A DNA stretch of 35,278 nucleotides from Zygnema cylindricum (Eukaryota > Streptophyta > Zygnematophyceae > Zygnematales > Zygnemataceae). The translations under genes and the position numbers were made by a program. The notes below the pieces were generated by a model, which saw only the letters and a list, made by a program, of their open reading frames with translations, made no database searches and was not told the DNA's origin. Position 1 is the stretch's first letter, and each line of letters starts with the position of its first letter. This document shows, piece by piece, positions 21,791 through 31,239 of this stretch. The stretch is taken from the NCBI GenBank assembly GCA_037447655.1, contig JBBHKE010000721.1, forward strand, positions 125,001 to 160,278. The letters run 5' to 3'.

Positions 21791-22486
21791 GGGCGTATTC
21801 CCATGTGTTCAATTAACGGTTTTTTCCCGTCGTTTACACAGAAAATGGGACTTCCAACTTGAAAATATTACGCCGTACGAAAAATGGGCAAAAACTCAAA
21901 TACATTTTGCGTCATCTTGGAGCTTGAAAGGTACGCCGATTTGGCAGTATTATCATCGCGACCCACTTCCAGCTCATCTTCACACTTGCACTGAAATCAA
22001 ATCGCGACCTGCTTTTAATCAAAATACTACCTTATTGACGAATAGAAAGACTGGGTTGCACGCGTCAAAAGTTTTCATTTGTTTTTTTGCAGAAGGGAGA
22101 ATACACGTAAAAAAAATTGTTTGTCCTTTTGCTTATGTTGTCCACTTGAGGGCGTCTACAAATGTCATTTTGTAGACGTAGGCGATTGCTTATGTCGTTC
22201 ACGTGTGGGCGTCAACAAATGACGTTGGCATCGACAATTGTCCTAGTAAGTCAGGAGCTCTTTGCGGCGTACAAATGTCCGCAGTTTGTTCCGAGATCGT
22301 TGACGTCTACAAATGTCAGCAGTTTGGGTTTCGCAGGTATTGGCGACGTGTACAACTGCCACATATTCAAAATAATGAACACGCAAGTAACGATTGACAT
22401 AGGCACACTTTGAAAAGTACACCGTAAAATCAGCGCTAAATTCCAAAATAACGTTTCAATAATATCGGTTACATGGGAACACGCCC
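21791..22486. mobile_element. Tourist-like inverted-repeat element (GGGCGTRTTCCCATGT ends)
   Basis: 696 bp. Left end GGGCGTATTCCCATGT (21791), right end complement GGGCGTGTTCCCATGT (22486), flanks TAA left and TTA right, fitting a TWA-type target as in PIF/Harbinger elements. The inner left part (CCGTACGAAAAA, then TTTGCGTCAT and CTTGAAAGG) aligns with the left part of the 28837 element. It holds diverged repeats of GGCGTCTACAAATGTC spaced 33-60 bases, one of which forms a hairpin with GTAGACG (22150-22180). Confidence 0.75.
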
Positions 22487-22968
22487 TTAATTGAGTTAAT
22501 TCCCGAAATCCGGTGAAACCAGGAAAGTCTTGATCTGGACCGGCGAAATTCTGATAATACGACAAAAATGTACCGTTGTGCTGTTTTCTAGTACAACATT
22601 GAAAGACGGACCTAGGTCCGTTTGGATCTCCTTTTTTTACGTCGGTTCCTTCGATGACATTATGACAAAGGATCACCTGAAGGCAGAAAATACAAATGTT
22701 TTTAACAAACGTTAACGGATTTGAGCTGCAACTGTTAATTGATTTAAATGGAACTAGGATATCAAATGAAAAATAGAACGATCTAGAACGTTGATTCATT
22801 TTATGACAGCATCTGCTCGTTCGATGATTCACCCTTTTGGCTGCAAATTACACATAGTTTAGCACACAACCTATGTCAAATAAAGTAACCTTTTTGTACG
22901 TCATCAAACAAATGGCAAATGATGTTAGTATGAAAAATAACGATGAGATTGTCATATGTTTAATAAAC
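22487..22968. other. Intergenic, no gene seen
   Basis: AT-rich. Only a short palindrome GGACCTAGGTCC (22609-22620) stands out. Confidence 0.6.
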
Positions 22969-23530
22969 TACACCGCCAATCGCTATTAGCGTAGAAGTTT
23001 CTTTAGCGTATAGGAATAATTACCGTGGTTGACGCTAATTGAGAATTTGAAAATTTTGAAAAAAAACATACATTCTAATTGTTTAATAATTCTAATTTGG
23101 GTCTTTGAAAAAAATAAATGTTGGTCGCAAGCATGCTTACACTAATATAGGTACTTGTACAAAATCTGACAAATTCTACACAAATTGTACGTTCACACAG
23201 TCGAAACGTGGTTGTTGGACGAATATGTGCAAACATGATATTTGACAACCAATTTTTATCACCATTTTAGAGCGCGCATTCTCATGCGTCCGCGGTTACT
23301 AAAACTCATTAATTAAATTTTTCACTGAAAAAGGTACAATTTTGTATGGTCAGACGCGTACCGTACACCACACTATTTAAACGACAACATACTTTCGTTT
23401 TGTACGGTACTTGGAAAATAACCCTAAATGGCGTAAAGAAAAAAATAGAATAAGCTACGCTATTTGAGAATAATAAAAAAAAAGCGGGACGGAATTAGCG
23501 TACACTACGCTAATAGCGATTGGCGGTGTA
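22969..23530. mobile_element. TA-flanked inverted-repeat element (copy 2)
   Basis: 562 bp with perfect 25-base ends: 22969-22993 starts TACACCGCCAATCGCTATTA and 23506-23530 is its exact complement. TA is outermost on both sides, as for a TA target duplication (Tc1/mariner or Stowaway type). No coding capacity. Copy 3 at 27883 is the same element in the opposite orientation; copy 1 at 18395 is a more diverged relative. Confidence 0.92.
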
Positions 23531-24446
23531 TTTTACAAAATGTTTTACACGAGACAATATATCGACTAATATCAAAGCAAAACAGTCAACAATAAAGGTG
23601 TTTGAAAAAGGTTAAACAACTCTGTTTGCCTATGGATATGACCAACAATTTACAGGTACACTTCAACCGTTGGGTCGAACAACTACGAATCATGTTACGG
23701 TTTTGTAAGCAAAAACAACAAATTTATAAGAACACACTTCCATGCCATATGGGCAAAACAAAAAAGGGTATGAAATTTTATAAATTGAAAGAAAACATAT
23801 TGAGATGCAATTGAAGTTAAGCTTGGAAACAAAATTTGGTTTACGTGGGTGATTAGAGCATGGAATATAATATTCTTGTGTTTGGAAAACAATTTATGAC
23901 ATTAATGGTTATTATGGCGAACAGTAAGTAAACCACCCAAGCTTCCGTTTTCGAACAAAAATGAAATTTATCTTATAATATTTATGATAAATAGCATTTT
24001 TGGAATTTGTTGTATGATGGCTCGAAAGAGGAGGAAAGAAAAACAAAAACTTCCTCAATGGTTTCGGTAACGAAGATAACAACACGACGATCACGAAAGG
24101 GCAAGCAAAGTTTACGTTTTTTTATAAGTGCGAGGTCACCACAAGTTAAATGTATATATTGGAGAAAAACGGACAAAACCATAGATGTGCCCACCTTGGG
24201 TTACATTATGTTGCCACCAATAGATTTTTTGTCATTCCGAAGATTAAAGAGTGTTCGTTAAAGCGTTGAGAGGCATAAAAAATGCTAACGGGGAGCAATC
24301 TGATCGAAAAGGAGGTGATGGGCTTCGTAATTTAATACCCCTTAAAAAAATGATTTTTTTTAGCTTGCAATGAAGTTATTCGTGTGGTCAGCTCAATTTG
24401 GAGCAAGAATGTTCATACTTATGTCGAAAAGACTATTGTAAGATGT
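23531..24446. other. Intergenic, no gene seen
   Basis: AT-rich. Short frames at 23602-23814 and 24007-24261 have no recognisable domain and no splice or start context that I would trust. Confidence 0.6.
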
Positions 24447-25020
24447 GTACTCCCTCCACCTCTCTCACTCTTTTCCATTTTTTCGTCTCTCTTTGGCTTT
24501 GTCTTTGACCCTAGACTAGATCATCTCTCCTTTCGTATCCCTATTCCTCTCCCGCAGTCCATTCCTCAACCTCTGTATTTCTTAATCTGTTTTTTTACCC
24601 GTATCCTCTCATTCTCTCTTTCAATTTCACCCTCTCCCCTTTTTGATCTCCCTTGTATTCTTCCTCTTTCTCTTCTCATCCGTCTCCCTCTCCCTCTCTT
24701 GCTCGGCTCCCTCATTATATTTCTCCACCAACATGTTTTTTTCCCTTATCCTTTTATTCTCCTTGCCCCCTCCCTCTCCTTCTCCTTTTCCCTTACTCTA
24801 CTTTATTATTGCTCTTTGTATTCCCTTGCCTATATCCTTGACCCCACCCTTTTCCTTGACACCCCCTCTCCTTTTCTCTATAATCTCCCTTATCCTCTTC
24901 TTATATACTCTCTTTTTGCCCCTACACTTGACCTTATTCCCCTCCCTTGTGCGCTCCCTCTCCCCTTCACTTTCTATTTTTCTCGTCCTCTCTCGTTACT
25001 CCTCCCTCTTTTTTGCTTTC
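24447..25020 (+). repeat. Pyrimidine-rich tract of about 570 bp
   Basis: Strong C+T bias on the plus strand built from CTCCCTCTC, TTTTCC and CCCTTAT words with no clean period. The Pro/Ser/Leu/Phe-rich frames here come from composition only. Confidence 0.9.
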
Positions 25021-25358
25021 AACAATGGATTTGACAAAAGCACCAAAGCTACAATGTTATAACTTAATTTTTTGTAACATTTATCTAAACCCTAAACATG
25101 TGTCCTATATCCACCTTTATTTGTTGTTGGATAACAATACGAAGCGATTGTATGCTGCTTGAACCTTTGTCGCCAATATTCGTAGAGCCATCCAACAAGC
25201 AAAATTTTAGGTCGTAGGAGGTTTAAGACATAAAAGTTGAACGTTGATAAACGTCGGTTCATAATTTTTTGAGATACTGACATGGTAGTGTTGAATAGGC
25301 AGTTTAAAAAAACCGTACAATAAGCGCTAAAAATAGATAAACCTCATGTAGTTTTTCT
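25017..25358. other. Intergenic, no gene seen
   Basis: No repeat or coding signal that I can defend. Confidence 0.55.
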
Positions 25359-25943
25359 CATAGATGTCCTATGCGCATAAAACGCACGAAGTAAGCTAAC
25401 GATTACTACGTACAGTGCGCATTAAATAATTTCAAACTTTTAAAATTCGTAGGTAAAATTCATACTTTTTTAACAAGTACTAATAAAAATTTTAATATTC
25501 AATACCGTAAAAAAACTGATAAATGCAACGAACTAGCGGCGAGCGCTAGAATTTACGACGTTTCCAACGGCGACTTTCGTCTGAAGACGGAGTGGAGGAC
25601 AGATGAAAATACGCGTGCGCAAATGAAGCAAAACGGCTTAAGGAAGCCGCCACGGGAGACGCCATAAATTTGGCGGCTCGCCGCTCAGATGAAAATACGC
25701 GCGCGCAAATGAAGCAAAATTGAACAAGCGGTGAGCGGCGGAATTTACGGCGTCTCCAATGACGGCTTCCTTCTGAAGACGGAGTGTAGGATAGATAAAA
25801 AATATGCGCGCAAATGACGCTACGTTTATTTTTTTAAATGTCCGTACAATTTCCGTACAGTATGTGACTTACGAAATTTACGAAAGCTATGAAACAAACG
25901 AATACTACGTATTTTTCGTAAAAAAGTCCAATTGGACATCTAT
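25359..25943. mobile_element. Possible inverted-repeat element with CATAGATGTCC ends
   Basis: CATAGATGTCC at 25359-25369 and its complement at 25933-25943, 585 bp apart. The right inner part, read in complement (ACGAAAAATACGTAGTATTCG), resembles the starts of repeats at 17869 and 29770. The centre holds the triplicated GC-rich unit described separately. The end match beyond 11 bases is poor, so this is tentative. Confidence 0.45.
25535..25821. repeat. GC-rich unit in three copies, the middle one partly inverted
   Basis: Copies 1 (25535-25634) and 3 (25728-25821) share in order GAATTTACG-CG-T-TCCAA, TCTGAAGACGGAGTG and GCGCAAATGA. In the middle copy (25635-25721) the first half is inverted (its complement reads AATTTATGGCGTCTCC then GGCGGCTTCC), while the second half (CAGATGAAAATACGCGCGCG) is direct. 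Confidence 0.8.
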
Positions 25944-27882
25944 GGTTTTTGTACAAACTATTTGAGCCATGATTTTTTTTGAGAAGGTGAGCAAAATAGG
26001 TTTGTTGTTTTAATTAACTAGTTATTTTAGGTTCCACATAAAGCAATCGCACTAAATCATAACATCGCTCGTACCAGGATTACATGCTACACTTTACATG
26101 CTTGTACGTTTATTTTAGTACTGCATTTCCTTTCTGTCGTGGCTCTCTGATTTGTTGTCGTGAACTAAACATTGTGTTGTTTTTGTAGTCTGCTGGAACT
26201 ATTTGTTGTCTAATTTCGCTGACTCGTCGGACTTTATTCGAATTGTCGTATGACAAATGTCGGACAATCACATTTATCGGCGCTGTGCTGTCACACGGTG
26301 GTTCAATGTACGTCTATTATCTCAACGCCCCAAAATATACCTCAGACCTCGTGCCAGCAGAGCATTGGTAACGGTGTCATCTTGCCCGCTTTTCTTTTTT
26401 TGGCACTTTCCAGCTAAGAATTCGATCACACGTGTCACTGTAATAACTACTTGAAACTTTTTGCCCTGATGCATAGTGCGAATCGTACAGCTCCTGTGTA
26501 GGAAGGACGTAATCTGTCCATAAAACTGTAAATGTGTACAAAATGTATGGTTTACCTCAAATGATACGGTCATTAACATTGAAAATTTACAAATTTGTCC
26601 TCACCGAGGATAAATTTACAAATTTCTGTTACTCGTTTTGTCCTTTGATTTACTTTTATCTGACGTACATAATGCTGTAACAGAGAATAGGGTTTACGAT
26701 GTAAAAATTTTGCGGGTTAAATCAACCCCTGATATAGGACACAGATATCTGCTCTGGTTAATCGCGGGCTTGCATGCAGGCCGACACGTGTAAATGAGAT
26801 GTCCGCAGGAGCGGACCAGCTTAAAATCCTGACACTTCGTATCACTGTACAGCTGTACGTACCATGTCCGTAGATTTATGTCCGTACATTTTGCAATTCA
26901 CCCACGTTGAGCGCAAACTCCGAGAGATTATTCTCGCGCCACTCGCATTTTGGTCGGCCACCCAAAATCTGGAATGGACCTACGCGACAAAGACCTATAG
27001 AACAGAAAAATGAAGCTGTTAGGTGACGTGGAATTATTAGCCTGTAACTGTACGGAAAGTGAAACGAACGTTTTCACGACGACTTTACAGGCTCCTTGTC
27101 CACGTCATTCATACGGAAACAACAGCCACCTGGAAAAAGTTAAATTTATGAAACAGATTGGAAAATATAAAACAAAAAATAAAAACCAAAAAATAAATAA
27201 AGCGGTCCTAATTTGTTGAAATCACCTTTATGGTTAGAAAAAAATAAAAACGTGGTAAAAATACTTGGGGGTAAGTTGTGCAATTAACAAGTGTGCACGA
27301 TTAAACTAGATTTTTGGGAGGTTTAACCGTTTCATTGAGATAAATCATTTCTAGTGAATAATAGCTTCCGTACAAAAGAAGACAAATGCCAATTGCCCGC
27401 TTTTGTCGTCAACCACGCGGCCGTCGTCGTTGTAAAATAAAAAAATCGGTTTCAATGCCCGAAAACACGGTTAAGTCTTTATAAAAAAGGATAGAAACTG
27501 TACGTACGATAACATCTACACGTGTCAACTTTTTATTCTTTGGACGAATCTGCAAAGCGGCTCTCACTCTCCGGACGAAAACAGTTAATGCGACCTCGTG
27601 AGCCACGTTTTTGCCAACCATAAGCCAGCTATGGACAGCTATTTTTGTTAGAAGTTAACGGGCGAACCCTCGAAGGCCTCGCCGACAATCCGGTCAAAGA
27701 ATAACAGCTAAGCGTGCGGGAAACGAGAGCACAGTACAGTTCTGTAGAAGGTTCGATAACGGCCACGTGTTCAAACCCTGTCCATGTTAGAATGAACTGT
27801 GACCTAGTGTCTCATTCCATGTGCATGATAAAACTGTCCGAGCTTTCCAAATTTTTTTGCAAGAAAGACATCTACAGTACAG
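25944..27882. other. Intergenic, no gene or clear repeat seen
   Basis: About 1.9 kb with mixed composition. Short frames at 26257-26454, 27010-27219, 27409-27621 and 27714-27908 lack recognisable domains. A direct repeat AAATTTACAAATTT is at about 26584-26622. Confidence 0.55.
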
Positions 27883-28464
27883 TACACCGCCAATCGCTAT
27901 TAGTGTAGGTACGCTAATTCCGTCCCGCTTTTTTTTTTTTATTCTCAAATAGCGTAGCTTATTCTATTTTTTTCTTTACGCCAAATAGGGTTATTTTCCA
28001 ATACCGTACAAAACGAAAGTACGTTGCCGTTTAAATAGTGTGGTGCACGGTCAGTGTCAGACCGTACAAAATTGTACCTTTTTAAGTGAAAAAGTATATT
28101 TATGAGTTTTAGTAACCGCGGACGCATGAAAATATGCGCTCTAAAAAGGGGATAAAATCGAGTTGTCAAATATCACGCTCGCACATATTCGTCCAACAAC
28201 CACGTCACGACTGTGTGAATGTACGATTTGTGTACGATTTGTGTACGATTTGTGTACGATTTGTCAGATTTTGTACATGTACCTATATTAGTGTAAGCAT
28301 GTTTGCGACCAACATTTATTTTTTTCTAAGACCCAAATTAGAATTATTAAACAATAAGAACGTATGGGTTTTTTCAAAATTTTCAATTTCTTAATTAGCG
28401 TAAACCACGGTAATTATTCGTAGACGCTAAAGAAAATTCTACCCTAATAGCGATTGGAGGTGTA
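27883..28464. mobile_element. TA-flanked inverted-repeat element, inverted copy (copy 3)
   Basis: 582 bp. Left end TACACCGCCAATCGCTATTA (27883), right end its complement with one G/A change (28444-28464). It aligns over its full length with the complement of copy 2 at 22969. It is about 20 bp longer, because the 11-mer TGTACGATTTG is repeated about four times at 28220-28262 where copy 2 has fewer. Confidence 0.9.
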
Positions 28465-28508
28465 CTATACTTGCCACTAGTTTTTTTGTAGCCACGTCTT
28501 TAATTTTT

Positions 28509-28645
28509 GCCAGTTAACATACAACAATCAAGAAGCGATTCCACGGTACCTTACTCGCTGGCCGTCCACTTACAAACGCGTTGACTTACGAACGTGTTCG
28601 ATTGGCCGTTAACATACACCAATCAGTAAAAGATGCCACGGTGCA
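28509..28645 (+). repeat. Direct repeat of about 40 bp, 96 bp apart
   Basis: GCCAGTTAACATACAACAATCA (from 28509) and GCCGTTAACATACACCAATC (from 28605), each followed by GATNCCACGGT. Confidence 0.75.
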
Positions 28646-28677
28646 ATAACTCTCCCTGTTGGTGCCAGTTACACGGG

Positions 28678-28764
28678 CATGGACCGACCGTGTCCTGTCA
28701 TCCGTACATGGACTGACCGTGTCGTGTCATCCGTACATGCACCGACCGTGTCTTGTCATGCATA
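28678..28764 (+). repeat. 29-bp tandem repeat, three copies
   Basis: Units start at 28678, 28707 and 28736 with CATGGACCGACCGTGTCCTG, CATGGACTGACCGTGTCGTG and CATGCACCGACCGTGTCTTG; each ends TCATNCRTA. Confidence 0.93.
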
Positions 28765-29443
28765 AGCTTCCGTACTACGGACAGACACCCCCTATTTAAA
28801 CTTTAAAGGTCTCCAAAATGGAAACCAAAGGTCTAAAGGTATGGCCCCATGTGGCTAAGTTCGGGTTTCTTTATGACGTTTTCCATTCAAACTTAGCGCC
28901 GTACTGCCTAAGTTGCGACCGTACGAAAAAATCGCAAATTTGTTGAGTACAATTTGCGTCATTCTTGAACTTAGGATGTTCGAAAAAATTTCGTCTTGTG
29001 TTTTTTCCACCCAATGTCACGTCACCTTCAAACTTGTCATAAAACACATCGGCAATGTGTTTTAAGCTAAGTAAATCCGTTTACACCAATAGGAATATAT
29101 ATTCCCACGTGTGGAATGTTTCCAAAAGTTTTTGATGAGTGAAAAAGTACAAGGCTGTTCGTTTTTGTCCGCATGCACCTTGTACGGTTTAATTTTTGTA
29201 GAGGTCTCGAGGCTTGAGTGTCATTTCACGCAAAGTTGAAAAATCTGCGAAGGTGAAAAATCTGCGAAGTCATGACGGCCGGACAGGAGAAGTTTACGCA
29301 AAGGCATGTTGTACAGCCACGGCTAACAAGGCTGTACGTCTACGATGTCACGCAATGACATGCGACATAACGAATCGTTTCAAAAATTACGATGTGTCTT
29401 GCGACGCTTCAAAAAGTTTTAAGAAAATACGGTGCGGCAAAGA

Positions 29444-30645
29444 CAAATTGTTAGTGTTGTGTATCAGTAAAAAATTTATCGCGATAACACCAATACTGAT
29501 TGTTATCGGTTATCGAACGGTCAGAGGTGCCGATATATCGGTTAGAGACCAACAAATTCCATATCGGCGATAACTTAAAAAAATATTGTATGCATATAAT
29601 AATACTTTATAACATACTGTATTATATTATTAACTTTATATAGCATGGCATACCTCGTATAAGAACTTGTTTTGTCTCTGTTTAACTGCGATTTATTACG
29701 GACATCGCAACACATAAACATTGACAAATTTAAAAGAATACTTTATAGTTATAAAACTATATTACCGAAACCATAGTTGTTCGTACGATTTATTCATTTT
29801 TTCCCGATTTCTACGTATAGTTCGCGACTTGTGAAAATCGCAAAAAAACGCGGAGTACTTTCTGTCTGGTAAACTGAAGGGGAAACCTACGAGAAATGTA
29901 CGGCTTTTTTCGGGAAATGTACAGACTGATGAAAAGACACGTTGCAATTTGTAGTACTTTTAGGTTGGTTAATTGAACAACAGTTTTACGGCAACGTACG
30001 GAATTGTACCGACAAACTGGTGAAGAAGGAATAGAAAAAGGACAGCAGACACAAAGTGTAACGGACGCAAAATAACATTTTGCGCGCTGCCGAAATCGAA
30101 CGGACGACTTGGAATGAGAAAATACGAGCGGACGGCCAGCGTGAGCGTTGGCAGCATGGAATGGCTCTTTTGGCTGCTTATGCCAAAAAAGCAAACAGAT
30201 TGACAGGTGGCAGGTCTCTAGTGAATCACAAGAAAGAAAGGGACAAAGCCATGGCGTCAGATGTGAAAGGTAAATTGTTTTTACTGGACCCGTACCAAAA
30301 CCGTACAGACCTCATGGCGGCTACTGTTCTTTTTGTGCTTGTACAATAACATTGATCTGATTGGTAGACACCTTAGTAGGTAGGGGTTGTGAGTAGGGCG
30401 CGTCTGGGGAATATCACGTACTGTTGAGTGTACTGGCCGTACATTTATTTGTATGGTCCGTAAAGATATCGCCGATTGTTATCGATGTCGGTGTTATCGC
30501 GATAATAATCGATAAATATCTATTATTTATCGTCGATAACACCAATATCGATATATCGTACCAATATATCGATTATCGGCTACCCGAAAAAAGGCCCATA
30601 TCGGTTATCGGCAAATCCTTACCGATACACAACACTACAAATTGT
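29444..30645. mobile_element. Non-autonomous hAT-like element with 8-bp target duplication
   Basis: Element 29452-30637 (1,186 bp). Its ends TAGTGTTGTGTATCAGTAA and the complement TAGTGTTGTGTATCGGTAA differ at one base, and CAAATTGT is duplicated exactly outside (29444-29451 and 30638-30645). Known of hAT elements: 8-bp duplications and short ends of the T/CAGTGTTG type. Subterminal regions are full of CCGATATATCGG-like words (29480-29575 and 30465-30615), likely transposase-binding repeats by analogy. The frame at 30080-30349 is not recognisable as transposase. Confidence 0.9.
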
Positions 30646-30748
30646 ACATTGTGACTGTTGGATTGGCACGTGAATGTCGGTTCAATAAGGGGTAGAATGT
30701 GATACGTCACACTCGAAGCCGCCTAAAATAAATAGGTACAGACCCGCC

Positions 30749-30826
30749 TCTTCACTGAGCTGGTGGCACAGTAGTTAGTGCGTTGACTCTTCATTGAGCT
30801 GGTGGCACAGTGGTTAGTGCGCTGAC
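30749..30826 (+). repeat. 39-bp tandem duplication of the tRNA-like 5' half
   Basis: Units 30749-30787 and 30788-30826 differ at three positions. Each contains GAGCTGGTGGCACAGT and TTAGTGCG, that is the acceptor strand, D arm (A box) and first anticodon-stem strand of the tRNA-like sequence that follows. Confidence 0.93.
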
Positions 30827-30867
30827 GGCTCAAGTTAGAGGTCCCAGGTTCGAGCCCTGACCGGCTC
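30796..30867 (+). tRNA. tRNA-like cloverleaf, anticodon position CTC (Glu-like), probably a pseudogene or SINE head
   Basis: 72 bases fold as acceptor GAGCTGG/CCGGCTC, D stem GCAC/GTGC, anticodon stem CTGAC/GTTAG and T stem CCAGG/CCTGA (outer pair mismatched), with B box GGTTCGAGCCC and a TTTT terminator at 30870-30873. The loop GGCTCAA puts CTC at positions 34-36, but base 33 is G instead of the near-universal T, so a working tRNA is unlikely. No intron or CCA. The tandem half copy upstream favours a tRNA-derived repeat. Specificity is uncertain. Confidence 0.6.
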
Positions 30868-30894
30868 ACTTTTCCCTAATATGGGACATACCGA

Positions 30895-31066
30895 ATCCCG
30901 GATTTCACGGAAATCAACAGTGACGGATCCCAGATTTCACGAAAATCAACAGTGACAACCGTCACGGGTATTGTCGACGTATACAGTCGTCACAAACTTA
31001 AGTAACAATTTCGATTAAACACATACAGTCGTCACAAACGTAAGTAACAATTTTGATTAAACACAT
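30895..31066 (+). repeat. Two adjacent tandem pairs (32-bp and 42-bp units)
   Basis: First pair: units at 30895 and 30927 (ATCCCGGATTTCACGGAAAT / ATCCCAGATTTCACGAAAAT, both ending CAACAGTGAC). Second pair: units at 30983 and 31025 (TACAGTCGTCACAAACTTAA / TACAGTCGTCACAAACGTAA, both ending GATTAAACACA), two mismatches in 42. Confidence 0.92.
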
Positions 31067-31239
31067 AGAGATGCCTGAAATCCGGGTTCGCCGGATCTGG
31101 GCTAAAATACAAAGTAAGTTCGCTAGGTTACAAGTACATGGGGCCGTACCCTAATTTGTATAGTGTGTATTTGTATTTGTATAGAGAAGATAGAGATTCG
31201 ACCTTACATACGCACGTGTAAAATTAACTAGAGTACTAA

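Larger units (their letters stand above)
28837..31151. mobile_element. Tourist-like element opened by later insertions
   Basis: Left end AGGTATGGCCCCATGT (28837), right end complement GGGTACGGCCCCATGT (31151), with TAA directly outside both ends. The left inner part (CCGTACGAAAAA, TTTGCGTCATTCTTGAACTT) aligns with the 21791 element. A hAT-like element (29452-30637) and a tRNA-like block lie inside; without the hAT and its duplicated target the span is about 1.1 kb. The ends beyond 16 bases diverge, so these could also be the ends of two different family members. Confidence 0.6.

Noticed and set aside
24384-25062. 216- and 139-codon plus-strand frames that look like membrane proteins
   Set aside because: Ser/Pro/Leu/Phe content follows from the pyrimidine-rich tract; frames overlap in two registers with equal quality.
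28180-28765. CRISPR-like array
   Set aside because: The short tandem repeats here are head-to-tail without spacers and lie in eukaryotic transposon DNA.
29214-29573. 119-codon plus-strand frame
   Set aside because: Runs across the left border of the hAT-like element and its duplicated target, so it cannot be an old gene; no domain seen.
30080-30349. 89-codon frame as hAT transposase
   Set aside because: No hAT dimerisation or DDE signature visible; too short.
30796-30867. Functional tRNA-Glu gene
   Set aside because: G at position 33, a mismatch in the T stem and the adjoining tandem half copy argue for a pseudogene or SINE head; kept only as tRNA-like.
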